Source: Arthrobacter sp. FW305-BF8
GTDB taxonomy: Bacteria > Actinomycetota > Actinomycetes > Actinomycetales > Micrococcaceae
Length of the DNA: 64,000 nt
NCBI RefSeq assembly: GCF_021789315.1
Contig: NZ_CP084561.1
Location: forward strand, 682,001 to 746,000
Direction of reading: 5' to 3'
A program made the translations under genes and the position numbers. The notes beneath the pieces were generated by a model, which saw only the letters and a program-made list of their open reading frames with translations, searched no databases and was not told where the DNA came from. Within the stretch, counting starts at the first letter, position 1. Each line of letters starts with the position of its first letter. Below are positions 1-7,325 of the stretch, piece by piece.

Positions 1-776
1 GTGGCGGCCAAATACCCCTCGGTGGCCACTTCGAGCATTTCGCCCAGGTTCACCACCAGCGCTTCGGGGATTGGTTTCACCGGTGCCCATGTGCTGGCGC
101 CCGGAGGCAGTACTTCGAGGCCGCCCACGTCATCCTGGAGTAGGAGGGTCACAAATCCGTAGTCCGCATGGGAGCCCACGCCCTGGTCTCCGGCCGCTTC
201 CACTACGCCGCCGACGTAGTGGACCAGCTTGCCCATCCAGGCGGGGGTATCCCCGAACGGCTCGTCGAAATAGTTCTCCGGCTGCTTGAGGGACACGGCG
301 ATGGCCCGCATGAGCTCCGCCCCCACCTTGGACATGAGCTCGGCCCAGGCCATCGCCGCCTGCTTCAGTTCCGGCATGGACTCTGGCCACAGGTTGTGGC
401 CCTGCAGGAGCCAGTACGGCTGCTCGGGCGGATAGTCCTCCACGGGCTCCCGGTCTGGTGAGTAGTCGATCTGCTCGCGTGCATCCGCCCTTCCCTGCGT
501 GACCTCCGTGCCCATCCTGGTGTAGCCACGGAAATGCCGGGACAGCCGGTTGTCCAGCTTCATGCGTTCCTCGAGGGGCAGGTCGAAAAAGCCCCTGATC
601 GTCGCCAGCAGCTCCTTGGCTTGGCCGGGTGCACCGCCGTAGCCGATGACCTGGAAGAAACCGACGCGGTGCGTGGCATTGCGGAGCTCCTCGATGAACT
701 CCGGATTGAATGTACCGTCGCCCCGGCGGGAGGAGCCGAGATCCAGTACAGGTATGGTCTCCCGGGCAGCTGCCAT
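1..776 (-). CDS. Isopenicillin-N-synthase-like 2OG-Fe(II) oxygenase, 3' end outside the window
   Basis: A minus-strand frame runs open to the window edge and gives the first 258 residues. An N-terminal DIOX_N-type segment (IPVLDLGS at about residues 8-15, then VGFFQVIGYG) leads into the jelly-roll core, where GSHADYG supplies the first two iron ligands, His203 and Asp205. The distal His would lie just beyond the edge, after EGYLAAT. A TAG lies in frame a few codons before the ATG at 776, which fixes the start. Family members couple 2-oxoglutarate (or substrate) oxidation to hydroxylation or ring closure; the substrate here is unknown. The gene is divergent from the MmcQ/YjbR gene. Confidence 0.85.
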   Translation of the reverse strand, partial: MAAARETIPVLDLGSSRRGDGTFNPEFIEELRNATHRVGFFQVIGYGGAPGQAKELLATIRGFFDLPLEERMKLDNRLSRHFRGYTRMGTEVTQGRADAREQIDYSPDREPVEDYPPEQPYWLLQGHNLWPESMPELKQAAMAWAELMSKVGAELMRAIAVSLKQPENYFDEPFGDTPAWMGKLVHYVGGVVEAAGDQGVGSHADYGFVTLLLQDDVGGLEVLPPGASTWAPVKPIPEALVVNLGEMLEVATEGYLAA

Positions 777-809
777 ATTCGCAGACTAGCACCGCCCGGA
801 AAGGGTTTG

Positions 810-815
810 TAGGCT
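810..815 (+). promoter_or_regulatory. -10 box TAGGCT for a probably leaderless mRNA
   Basis: TAGGCT ends six bases before the ATG at 822 and no Shine-Dalgarno sequence fits in that space, so transcription probably begins at or next to the A of the start codon. I see no clear -35 box. Confidence 0.4.
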
Positions 816-821
816 CGCAGC

Positions 822-1226
822 ATGGATCAAGCCGCGCTGAGAAAGATCTGCCTGTCGTTTCCGGGCGCCTTCGAGGACTTCCCGTTCGGGCCCGAAACGT
901 CGGTATTCAAGGTCAGGTCGGCCGTGTCCGGCGGGGCGCGCCAGGAGGCCAAGATGTTCGCCGCGTCCACCATGGATCCTGATGACTGGTCGGTCAGCCT
1001 CAAGTGCGAGCCTGCCCTGGCAGAACAGCTCCGGGCCGTTCATCCCGAGATCACCGGGGCGTGGCACATGAACAAGACGCACTGGAATGGCGTCCGGCTG
1101 GACGGTGGACTGCCGGACGACATGGTCCGGGACATGGTGGAGGACTCCTACGATCTTGTGGTCGCGTCCTTGAGCCGGAAGCAGCGGGAACAGTTGGGCT
1201 GGGCCGGCCAGGTGCGCGATGGCTGA
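822..1226 (+). CDS. MmcQ/YjbR family protein
   Basis: The 134-residue product has the usual length and landmarks of the MmcQ/YjbR (CyaY-like fold) family: an N-terminal helix followed by FPGAFEDFPFGPETSVFKV, then KMFA, a segment reading SLKCEP, and a C-terminal region with HMNKTHWNGV and the paired Asp/Met helix DDMVRDMVEDSYDLV. Family members are often labelled DNA-binding, but biochemical evidence is thin. It opens a plus-strand run of five small genes and overlaps the next start by 8 bp, so the two are probably co-translated. The start has a -10 box but no ribosome-binding site, which suggests a leaderless transcript. Confidence 0.85.
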   Translation: MDQAALRKICLSFPGAFEDFPFGPETSVFKVRSAVSGGARQEAKMFAASTMDPDDWSVSLKCEPALAEQLRAVHPEITGAWHMNKTHWNGVRLDGGLPDDMVRDMVEDSYDLVVASLSRKQREQLGWAGQVRDG

Positions 1227-1767
1227 AAAGCGGCTGGCACGGGGTGCCCTCAATTACGCCGAGATCGGCGCCACCGAGCGCGGCGGGCACCCGGCAGGCT
1301 ACCGCCGGGTGGCGTCCCGCAACTATCTCGGCGAGGGGACGGACGTCTACCACCGGGTGGCCCGGGGGATACTGGCCTGGGAACTGCAGCGGCGGTCCGG
1401 GCTGCGCGTCCGGACCGAGTCCGACGTCGTCGTTCCCGGCGCGCGCGTGGTGAACGGATTCGGCGTCGGGCCCTTCCGCCTCAATGCCCCCTGCGAGGTG
1501 GTGTGGGTGCACCGTCCCGTGCCGGGCGGCGGACCGCAGTCGGCCGGTTTCGGCTATGGCTCCCTGCCTGGCCACCCGGTGCGCGGCGAGGAGTCGTTTG
1601 AGGCCGAGATTGACGCCCAAGGCAGGGTGTACCTCAGCATCACTGCGTTCAGCCGGCCGTCCAACTGGTTCTACGCTGCCGGCGGCGCGCTGGCCCGCCG
1701 TGCGCAGCGCCTCATGACTTCCCGCTACATTGAAGGTGCACGGCAACTCGCCGCAGGTGAAAGCTGA
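1219..1767 (+). CDS. DUF1990 family protein
   Basis: The 182-residue protein starts inside the end of the MmcQ/YjbR gene. It matches the DUF1990 pattern as I know it: LNYAEIGAT near the N-terminus, a Tyr/His-rich stretch (YLGEGTDVYHRVARGILAWELQR), a middle strand CEVVWV, and the GFGYGSLPGHPVRGEESFEAEI segment typical of the family. The C-terminus carries FSRPSNWFYAAGG. No enzyme activity is established for the family, though the fold is thought to resemble a lipid- or ligand-binding barrel. Its tight overlap and same direction suggest one operon with its neighbours. Confidence 0.85.
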   Translation: MAEKRLARGALNYAEIGATERGGHPAGYRRVASRNYLGEGTDVYHRVARGILAWELQRRSGLRVRTESDVVVPGARVVNGFGVGPFRLNAPCEVVWVHRPVPGGGPQSAGFGYGSLPGHPVRGEESFEAEIDAQGRVYLSITAFSRPSNWFYAAGGALARRAQRLMTSRYIEGARQLAAGES

Positions 1768-1780
1768 TCAGGAGAGGTAC

Positions 1781-2431
1781 ATGCTGGACCAAAAGAGCCT
1801 TGACCTTTTGTGGAACTTCGAGGATCCGAAGCTGTCCGAGCAGCGTTTTCGGGACGCGCTGGCCGACCCGCGGTACGACGCCGACGAACGGGCCGAACTC
1901 TCCACGCAGCTGGGGCGGGCCATCGGGCTCCAGGGTCGCTTCGAAGAGGCCGACGCCCTGCTCGACTCAATTGATGGGGACGAGCCGACGGTTGGTGTCC
2001 GCGTCCTGCTGGAGCGCGGGAGGGTCCTGAACTCGAGCGGGCACGCGGCCATGGCGGTGCCGCTGTTCGAGCAGGCGGCCGAGCTCGGCGACCACCTTGG
2101 CGAGGAATTCCTGGCCGTGGACGCACTGCACATGCTGGCCATCGCCGACTCCGCCCACGCGGAGCTCTGGACCCGCAGCGCCCTGGAGTACGCCTCGACG
2201 GTCCACGACGAGCGGACCAAGCGCTGGATGGTGGCCCTGCACAACAACCTGGGCTGGACCCTGCACGGAGCGGGCCGGCTCACCGAGGCCCTCGTGGAGT
2301 TCCAGCTCGCCGAGCAGTGGGCCGAACGCGTCGGAACCCCGGCCCAGCAGAAGTATGCCCGCGAGGCCATCGAGGAGTGCGAGCAGGCACTCTCCTCCGG
2401 ACAGAACGCACAAACCCAAGGAAAGGCATAA
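1781..2431 (+). CDS. TPR-like helical-repeat protein
   Basis: The 216-residue protein is almost wholly alpha-helical with tetratricopeptide-type periodicity, for example ERAELSTQLGRAIGLQGRFEEADALLD and NNLGWTLHGAGRLTEALVEFQLAEQWAERVG. I chose the ATG at 1781 because GGAGAGG lies 4-10 bases upstream; an upstream in-frame start would overlap the DUF1990 gene by 38 bp with no ribosome-binding site. There is no signal peptide or membrane segment, so it is probably a cytoplasmic scaffold. It is similar to small actinobacterial TPR proteins of unknown role. The next gene starts 5 bp after its stop. Confidence 0.8.
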   Translation: MLDQKSLDLLWNFEDPKLSEQRFRDALADPRYDADERAELSTQLGRAIGLQGRFEEADALLDSIDGDEPTVGVRVLLERGRVLNSSGHAAMAVPLFEQAAELGDHLGEEFLAVDALHMLAIADSAHAELWTRSALEYASTVHDERTKRWMVALHNNLGWTLHGAGRLTEALVEFQLAEQWAERVGTPAQQKYAREAIEECEQALSSGQNAQTQGKA

Positions 2432-2436
2432 ATCCC

Positions 2437-2754
2437 GTGATATTCATCGTCGTCAAGTTCAAGGTCAAGCCAGACTGGTCCGACAAATGGCTCGGCCTCG
2501 TGGCTGACTTCACCGAGGCCACCCGCCAGGAGCCCGGCAACCTGTGGTTCGACTGGTCCCGCAGTGTGGACGACCCCAACGAGTTCGTCCTGGTCGAAGC
2601 GTTCAAGGACGATGCCGCCGGGGACCATGTCAACAGCGCCCATTTCAAGAAGGCCATGGCGGACATGCCGCAGGCCCTCGCGGAGACCCCGCGCATCATC
2701 AGCCGTCAGTTCGACGGCGACGGCTGGGACGCGATGGGCGAACTCACGATCTGA
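2437..2754 (+). CDS. Putative quinol monooxygenase (ABM domain)
   Basis: The 105-residue protein is one antibiotic-biosynthesis-monooxygenase (ABM) domain: a first strand IFIVVKFKVKP, a helix, EPGNLWFDWSRS, then FVLVEAFKDDAAGDHVNSAHFKKAM, the characteristic part with the His after NSAHF. Homologues such as YgiN act as dimers on quinols or simply degrade reactive aromatics without a cofactor. I set the start at GTG 2437, with GGAAAGG about ten bases upstream and only five bases after the TPR gene's stop, which implies co-transcription. The exact substrate cannot be read from sequence. Confidence 0.85.
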   Translation: MIFIVVKFKVKPDWSDKWLGLVADFTEATRQEPGNLWFDWSRSVDDPNEFVLVEAFKDDAAGDHVNSAHFKKAMADMPQALAETPRIISRQFDGDGWDAMGELTI

Positions 2755-2762
2755 GCACTCGA

Positions 2763-2768
2763 TAGCAT
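2763..2768 (+). promoter_or_regulatory. -10 box TAGCAT before the DUF503 start
   Basis: TAGCAT ends seven bases before the ATG at 2776, in the 21-bp gap after the monooxygenase gene. It could give the DUF503 gene its own leaderless transcript in addition to operon read-through. Confidence 0.35.
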
Positions 2769-2775
2769 TGTGTGC

Positions 2776-3069
2776 ATGTGGATCGGCTGGATCGAGTTCG
2801 ACATCCTCCTCGGCGACGTGCACAGCCTCAAGGAGAAGAGGTCTGTTGTTCGGCCGCTGCTGGCCGAGGTCAAACGGCGCTATGACGTCTCCGTGGCCGA
2901 GGTGGGGGACCACGACCAGTACCGCCGCACGAGGATCGGCGCCGGTCTGGTCGCCGCAGACCGCGCGCACCTCGTGGAGGTGCTCACCGCGGTCGAACGC
3001 TTCGTGGCCTACCGTCCGGAACTGGAGCTGCTAAGCGCCCGGCAGCGGGAGATCCACAGCGAGGATTAA
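2776..3069 (+). CDS. DUF503 (YlxP-like) protein
   Basis: The 97-residue product begins MWIGWIEFDILLGDVHSLKEKRS, the hallmark of DUF503/YlxP proteins, and keeps the later AEVGDHDQYRRTRIG segment. YlxP-type genes often sit near infB/rbfA and are suspected of a role in ribosome function; this copy is not in that setting. A GTG two codons earlier (2770) is possible, but the family N-terminus favours ATG 2776. It is the last gene of the plus-strand run and is followed by a strong hairpin before the convergent purL. Confidence 0.85.
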   Translation: MWIGWIEFDILLGDVHSLKEKRSVVRPLLAEVKRRYDVSVAEVGDHDQYRRTRIGAGLVAADRAHLVEVLTAVERFVAYRPELELLSARQREIHSED

Positions 3070-3074
3070 AGCAA

Positions 3075-3131
3075 CGCGGGGTCACTTCGCGCCCAATCCG
3101 GGGGGATTATTGGGCGGGAAGTGACCCCGCG
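3075..3131. terminator. Long hairpin between DUF503 and purL, bidirectional terminator or REP-like palindrome
   Basis: The outer arms CGCGGGGTCACTTC (3075-3088) and GAAGTGACCCCGCG (3118-3131) pair perfectly over 14 bp. After a G-G mismatch the inner arms CGCCCAAT (3090-3097) and ATTGGGCG (3109-3116) pair over 8 bp around an 11-base loop. There is no T-tract. Its position between convergent genes suits a bidirectional terminator, but its length and symmetry resemble the other intergenic palindromes in this window. Confidence 0.7.
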
Positions 3132-3148
3132 TCGGTAGTTACTGGCCT

Positions 3149-5533
3149 CTAGCCGAAGTACTTCGGCAGGGTGGCCTCGTGGGCTTCGCGGAGCGAGTCC
3201 AGCGAGAGGGTGTCCACGCCGTTGATCTCCAACTGTCCGCTGGCTGCGTCCACCACGCCGATGCGCAGGTGCTCGAAGCCGCGGGCGGTGCACATGTCCT
3301 TGAAGCGGACTTCCTCGGAGCGCGGAACGCTCACGACGGCGCGGCCCTGGGTCTCGGAGAACAGCGCGGTGAAGAGGTCCACGCCGTCGCGGTCCAGGAC
3401 ATCCTGCAGCGCGATCCGGGCGCCCACACCGTAGCGCAGCGACGCTTCCACCAGGGCCGCGGCAAGGCCGCCCTCGGAGAGGTCGTGGGCCGAGTCCACC
3501 ATGCCGTCGCGGGACGCGTTGATCAGGATCTCGCCCAGCGCCCGCTCGGCCTCGAGGTCAACCTTGGGCGGCAGACCGCCGAGGTGGCCGCGCAGGTTAG
3601 ACCATTCGGAGCCGTCCAGCTCTGCCGCCGTGGTGCCCAGCAGGTAGATGGCTGCGCCGTCTTCCCGCCAGCCCGACGGCGTGCGGCGGGCAACGTCGTC
3701 GAGCTTGCCCAGCACTGCCACCACCGGGGAGGGGTGGATCGGCGTGGTGCCAGTCTGGTTGTACAGCGAGACGTTGCCGCCGGTGACGGGGATGCCCAGC
3801 ACCATGCAGGCGTCGGAGAGGCCGCGGATGGCTTCGGCCAGCTGCCACATGACGTCCGGGTCCTCGGGGGAACCGAAGTTCAGGCAGTCGCTGACGGCCA
3901 TCGGCACGGCGCCGGAGGTGGCTACGTTGCGGTAGGCCTCGGCCAGTGCCAGCTGGGCGCCGTGGTACGGGTCAAGGTAGGTGTAGCGGCCGTTGGCGTC
4001 GGTGGCCAGGGCAACGCCCAGGCCGGATTCCTCGTCCACGCGGACCACGCCGGCGTCGTCCGGGAACGCCAAGGCGGTGTTGCCGCCGACGTACCGGTCG
4101 TACTGGTTGGTGATCCAAGACTTGTCGCACATGTTCGGCGAAGCGACGAGCTCCGTGACGGCCGCGGCCAGTTCCGCCGGGGCGGAGGGGCGGCCGGCGT
4201 CCTGGGCGGACCCGGTGAAGGAGTCGGCCTGGAGGGCGTCCTGCCACTCGGGGCGGGCGAACGGGCGGTCGTAGACCGGACCGTCGTGGGCCACGGTGCG
4301 CGGGTCGACGTCGACAATGACTTCGCCTTCCCACGTGATGATCAGGCGGCCGCTGTCGGTCACCTCACCCAGCCAGGCGTACTCCACGGCCCACTTGTCC
4401 ATGACAGCTTCGAAGGCCTCGACGTTCTCGGGCGTCACCACGGCCATCATGCGTTCCTGCGACTCGGACATCAGGATCTCGCCCGGGGTCAGTGTGGGGT
4501 CGCGCAGCAGGACAGAGGTCAGTTCGACGTTCATGCCGCCGTCGCCGTTGGAGGCGAGCTCGGACGTGGCGCAGGAAATGCCCGCGGCGCCGAGGTCCTG
4601 GATGCCCTCAACCAGCGAACCCTTGAACAGTTCAAGGCAGCACTCGATCAGGACCTTTTCGGCGAACGGGTCGCCCACCTGGACCGCAGGCCGCTTGGAC
4701 GGCTTGGTGTCGTCGAAGGACTCGGAGGCGAGCACCGAGGCGCCGCCGATGCCGTCGCCGCCGGTGCGTGCACCGAACAGGACCACCTTGTTGCCCTTGC
4801 CGGAGGCGTTGGCCAGGCGGATGTCCTCGTGGCGCATGACGCCCACGGCTAAGGCGTTGACCAGCGGGTTGCCCTGGTACACGGAGTCGAAGACCATCTC
4901 GCCGCCGATGTTCGGCAGACCGAGGGAGTTGCCGTAGCCGCCGATGCCGGCGACCGCGCCGTGCATGACGCGGGCGGTGTCCGGGTGGTCGATGGCGCCA
5001 AAGCGGAGCGGATCCATCACGGCAACCGGGCGGGCGCCCATCGAGATGATGTCGCGGACGATGCCGCCGATGCCGGTGGCGGCACCCTGGTACGGCTCAA
5101 CGAACGACGGCGAGTTGTGCGACTCGATCTTGAACGTCACGGCCCAGCCGTCGCCCAGGTTGGTGACGCCGGCGTTCTCGCCGATGCCCACCAGCATGTC
5201 CTTCTTCATCTCGTCGGTCACCTTGTCGCCGAACTGGCGCAGGTGGTTCTTCGAGGACTTGTAGGAGCAGTGCTCGCTCCACATCACGGAGTACATGGCG
5301 AGTTCCGCGCCGGTGGGGCGGCGGCCCAGGACCTTGACGATCTCATCGAACTCGTTCTGCTTCAGGCCGAGTTCGGCCCACGGCAGTTCGGTGTCCGGCG
5401 TCTTGGCCGCGTGCTCGACGGTGTCGATGTTGAACTTCTTGGTCTCGGTGATCGAGCTGGGGTCCACACTGGCAGGGTTCCCTGGCCGAGCGTGCGAGGT
5501 TAGGGTGCCCGTGGGGCGTGAGATCTCGGTCAT
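3149..5533 (-). CDS. purL: Phosphoribosylformylglycinamidine synthase subunit PurL
   Basis: The 794-residue protein is the ATP-dependent synthetase subunit that converts FGAR to FGAM in purine synthesis, using ammonia passed from the PurQ glutaminase with PurS as bridge. The family signatures are clear: an N-terminal linker (FDEIVKVLGRRPT), the SVMWSEHCSYKSSK motif, the FKIESHNSPSFVEPYQGAATG nucleotide site and DLGAAGISCATSELA. It is the small bacterial type, which needs separate PurS and PurQ. About 45 residues precede the conserved core. Its ATG shares one base with the purQ stop (TAATG), and GGGAG lies just upstream within purQ, implying translational coupling. Confidence 0.97.
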   Translation of the reverse strand: MTEISRPTGTLTSHARPGNPASVDPSSITETKKFNIDTVEHAAKTPDTELPWAELGLKQNEFDEIVKVLGRRPTGAELAMYSVMWSEHCSYKSSKNHLRQFGDKVTDEMKKDMLVGIGENAGVTNLGDGWAVTFKIESHNSPSFVEPYQGAATGIGGIVRDIISMGARPVAVMDPLRFGAIDHPDTARVMHGAVAGIGGYGNSLGLPNIGGEMVFDSVYQGNPLVNALAVGVMRHEDIRLANASGKGNKVVLFGARTGGDGIGGASVLASESFDDTKPSKRPAVQVGDPFAEKVLIECCLELFKGSLVEGIQDLGAAGISCATSELASNGDGGMNVELTSVLLRDPTLTPGEILMSESQERMMAVVTPENVEAFEAVMDKWAVEYAWLGEVTDSGRLIITWEGEVIVDVDPRTVAHDGPVYDRPFARPEWQDALQADSFTGSAQDAGRPSAPAELAAAVTELVASPNMCDKSWITNQYDRYVGGNTALAFPDDAGVVRVDEESGLGVALATDANGRYTYLDPYHGAQLALAEAYRNVATSGAVPMAVSDCLNFGSPEDPDVMWQLAEAIRGLSDACMVLGIPVTGGNVSLYNQTGTTPIHPSPVVAVLGKLDDVARRTPSGWREDGAAIYLLGTTAAELDGSEWSNLRGHLGGLPPKVDLEAERALGEILINASRDGMVDSAHDLSEGGLAAALVEASLRYGVGARIALQDVLDRDGVDLFTALFSETQGRAVVSVPRSEEVRFKDMCTARGFEHLRIGVVDAASGQLEINGVDTLSLDSLREAHEATLPKYFG

Positions 5534-6303
5534 TAGTTCGCTCCCACAATCTTGTTCAGTACCGAGGTGAAGAGACCGAGGCCTTCGGTGTCGGACCCGC
5601 CGATACCGTCCAGCGACTCGGGGCCGAAGCCCACCTCCACGGCGTGCTCCGGGTGCGGCATGAGCCCCACCACGTTGCCGGCGGCGTTGGAGATGCCGGC
5701 AATGTCACGGCGCGAGCCGTTCGGGTTGAAGCCCACGTAGCGGAACACCACGCGGCCCTCCGCCTCGAGGGCGTCGAGGGTCTTTTCGTCCGCGATGTAC
5801 TGGCCGTCCTGGTTCTTCAGCGGCACCGTGATTTCCTGGCCCGTGGCGTAGTCCCCGGTCCAGTAGGTGCTGTTGTTTTCAACCCGCAGCACCTGGTCGC
5901 GGCAGATGAACTTCAGGTGGTCGTTCTTGATCATGGAGCCGGGCAGCAGGTGCGACTCGGTCAGCAGCTGGAAGCCGTTGCAGATGCCGAGCACCGGCAG
6001 TTTGGCGTCGGAGTTGGCGGCGTCGATGATCTTGGACATCAGCGGGGCGAAGCGCGCGATGGCGCCGGCGCGCAGGTAGTCGCCGTAGGAGAATCCGCCC
6101 GGCAGGATGACGGCGTCAACGTCGCCCAGTTCGGAGTCTCCGTGCCAGAGCTCCACAGGCGTGCCGCCCGCGAGCCGGACCGCACGGGAAGCGTCCCGGT
6201 CATCCAGGGTTCCGGGGAAAGTGACGACGCCGATTTTCGCGCCTGCCAAGCGCGGCTCGGCGGCGACGGCGATTGCCTCGCCGATCAGGGGAAGTTCAGT
6301 CAT
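5533..6303 (-). CDS. purQ: Phosphoribosylformylglycinamidine synthase subunit PurQ
   Basis: This class I glutamine amidotransferase (256 residues) frees ammonia for PurL. The catalytic triad is visible as Cys108 in GICNGFQ and His217/Glu219 in MPHPEHAVE; the oxyanion region PGGFSYGDYLRAGAIA is also intact. About 21 residues precede the usual N-terminus at KIGVVTFPG, a modest extension also seen in related actinobacteria. It starts one base after the purS stop (TGA-G-ATG) with GAGG in the purS end as ribosome-binding site, and overlaps purL by one base. All three subunits therefore come from one tightly coupled mRNA. Confidence 0.97.
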   Translation of the reverse strand: MTELPLIGEAIAVAAEPRLAGAKIGVVTFPGTLDDRDASRAVRLAGGTPVELWHGDSELGDVDAVILPGGFSYGDYLRAGAIARFAPLMSKIIDAANSDAKLPVLGICNGFQLLTESHLLPGSMIKNDHLKFICRDQVLRVENNSTYWTGDYATGQEITVPLKNQDGQYIADEKTLDALEAEGRVVFRYVGFNPNGSRRDIAGISNAAGNVVGLMPHPEHAVEVGFGPESLDGIGGSDTEGLGLFTSVLNKIVGAN

Positions 6304-6304
6304 C

Positions 6305-6556
6305 TCAGGCCTCGACGACCTCGACGTTCACGACGTCCTCGATCACCGGGTTGGACAGCAGGGTTTCGGCGGCATCGCGGGCCTGGGCCAGGATGTCCTC
6401 GGTCACCTCGCCGTCAACGGTCAGTTCGAAACGCTTGCCCTGGCGTACAGAGCTAAAGCTGGTGAAACCCAGGCGGGGGAGTGCTCCCACGATGGCCTTC
6501 CCCTGGGGGTCCAGAATCTCGGGCTTGGGCATGACGTCGACAACGATCCGGGGCAT
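6305..6556 (-). CDS. purS: Phosphoribosylformylglycinamidine synthase subunit PurS
   Basis: The 83-residue PurS is the small bridging subunit of the PurLQS complex. It reads MPRIVVDVMPKPEILDPQGKAI, then LGFTSFSSVRQGKRFEL and a C-terminal strand VIEDVVNVEV, matching the family closely. The start was set at 6556 because AGGAG lies nine bases upstream; an earlier ATG at 6580 would lack a site and add eight non-conserved residues. It is the first gene of the purSQL operon, whose promoter must lie in the 6557-6812 gap shared with a divergent small gene. Confidence 0.95.
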   Translation of the reverse strand: MPRIVVDVMPKPEILDPQGKAIVGALPRLGFTSFSSVRQGKRFELTVDGEVTEDILAQARDAAETLLSNPVIEDVVNVEVVEA

Positions 6557-6800
6557 CCGGTAACTCCTGTGCGTGTGCATTGGGTAAGGGCGCAGCGGAG
6601 TGGTGCCGTCTCACGCCATTCCTGAAATTGCCTGCCCGGTTCAAATGGCAGGGCATTCAAATGGCATGGTGTGGACGGGCGCTCCGCGAGCTTGCATGCC
6701 TATTCTACCGGCCGCAGCGCACCACTTTCGTATCCGGTGCGGCGGACGCCACTGAGCGGGAAGAACGACGCCGGCTCTGGCCCGCCGGGGGCACGCTCAG

Positions 6801-6806
6801 TAGGAT
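6801..6806 (+). promoter_or_regulatory. -10 box TAGGAT before a small membrane protein gene
   Basis: TAGGAT ends six bases before the ATG at 6813, again the spacing expected for a leaderless transcript. No ribosome-binding site is present. Confidence 0.35.
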
Positions 6807-6812
6807 TGCGGA

Positions 6813-7055
6813 ATGGCTGAGAATTCGAAATCCGTCCTGTTGCCTGTGATGGCCGTCGCCGTGTTCGCCGGCCTCGGAAGGATGGTGTTCCAGAAGATCA
6901 AAGCCGACCGCGCGGCCCGCCAGAACAATGCCGGCCAGGACCGGGTTGGGCGCCGTGCTGGCCGAGGCGCTGCCGGCGGTGACCGGGTGGCCGGTCCGGT
7001 CGACGAGAAGACGCGCCAGTGGATCAGTGAGGTGGTCCGCACGCCCCGGCAGTAG
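6813..7055 (+). CDS. Small single-pass membrane protein, unknown function
   Basis: The 80-residue product has one hydrophobic segment near the N-terminus (VLLPVMAVAVFAGLGRMVF), then a basic segment (KIKADRAARQ) and a Gly/Arg-rich tail. That layout suggests a membrane anchor with a cytoplasmic tail. I recognise no family. Support for it being real: it has its own -10 box, it is divergent from purS, and a strong terminator follows its stop. Against: the Gly/Arg-rich tail could be chance coding in GC-rich DNA. Confidence 0.5.
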   Translation: MAENSKSVLLPVMAVAVFAGLGRMVFQKIKADRAARQNNAGQDRVGRRAGRGAAGGDRVAGPVDEKTRQWISEVVRTPRQ

Positions 7056-7091
7056 CTCCCGCCAGGCGGCAGCACAGACTTCAACTCGCAG

Positions 7092-7130
7092 CGGCGGGTG
7101 CCCTTTTCGGGCGCCCGCCGCGGCTTTTTG
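7092..7130 (+). terminator. Rho-independent terminator
   Basis: Arms GCGGCGGGTGCCC (7092-7104) and GGGCGCCCGCCGC (7110-7122) pair over 13 bp with one G-T, and five T residues (7126-7130) follow. It ends the transcript of the small membrane protein gene and insulates the subtilase downstream. Confidence 0.85.
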
Positions 7131-7325
7131 ATGCGAGCGTCAAGGGCAGTGACAAAAAAGTAAATTGGTGGATTGTGGCCTATGTCATATACGGCTCTCA
7201 GTAGGTACTGTGGGGATCGGTCGACGATTGCTGGGATCGACAGGACCTGTCATCTTCACGTGTCGTTGCCGCCTGCGCCCGGCAATGTAGCCGGGGCTGT
7301 TCCTTAGGAAAGGTTCCAACCACTC

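Noticed and set aside
3179..4852. Very long plus-strand open frame opposite purL
   Set aside because: It is antisense to clearly conserved purL sequence and its translation is low-complexity (Val/Gly/His/Arg-rich), as expected of a high-GC shadow frame.
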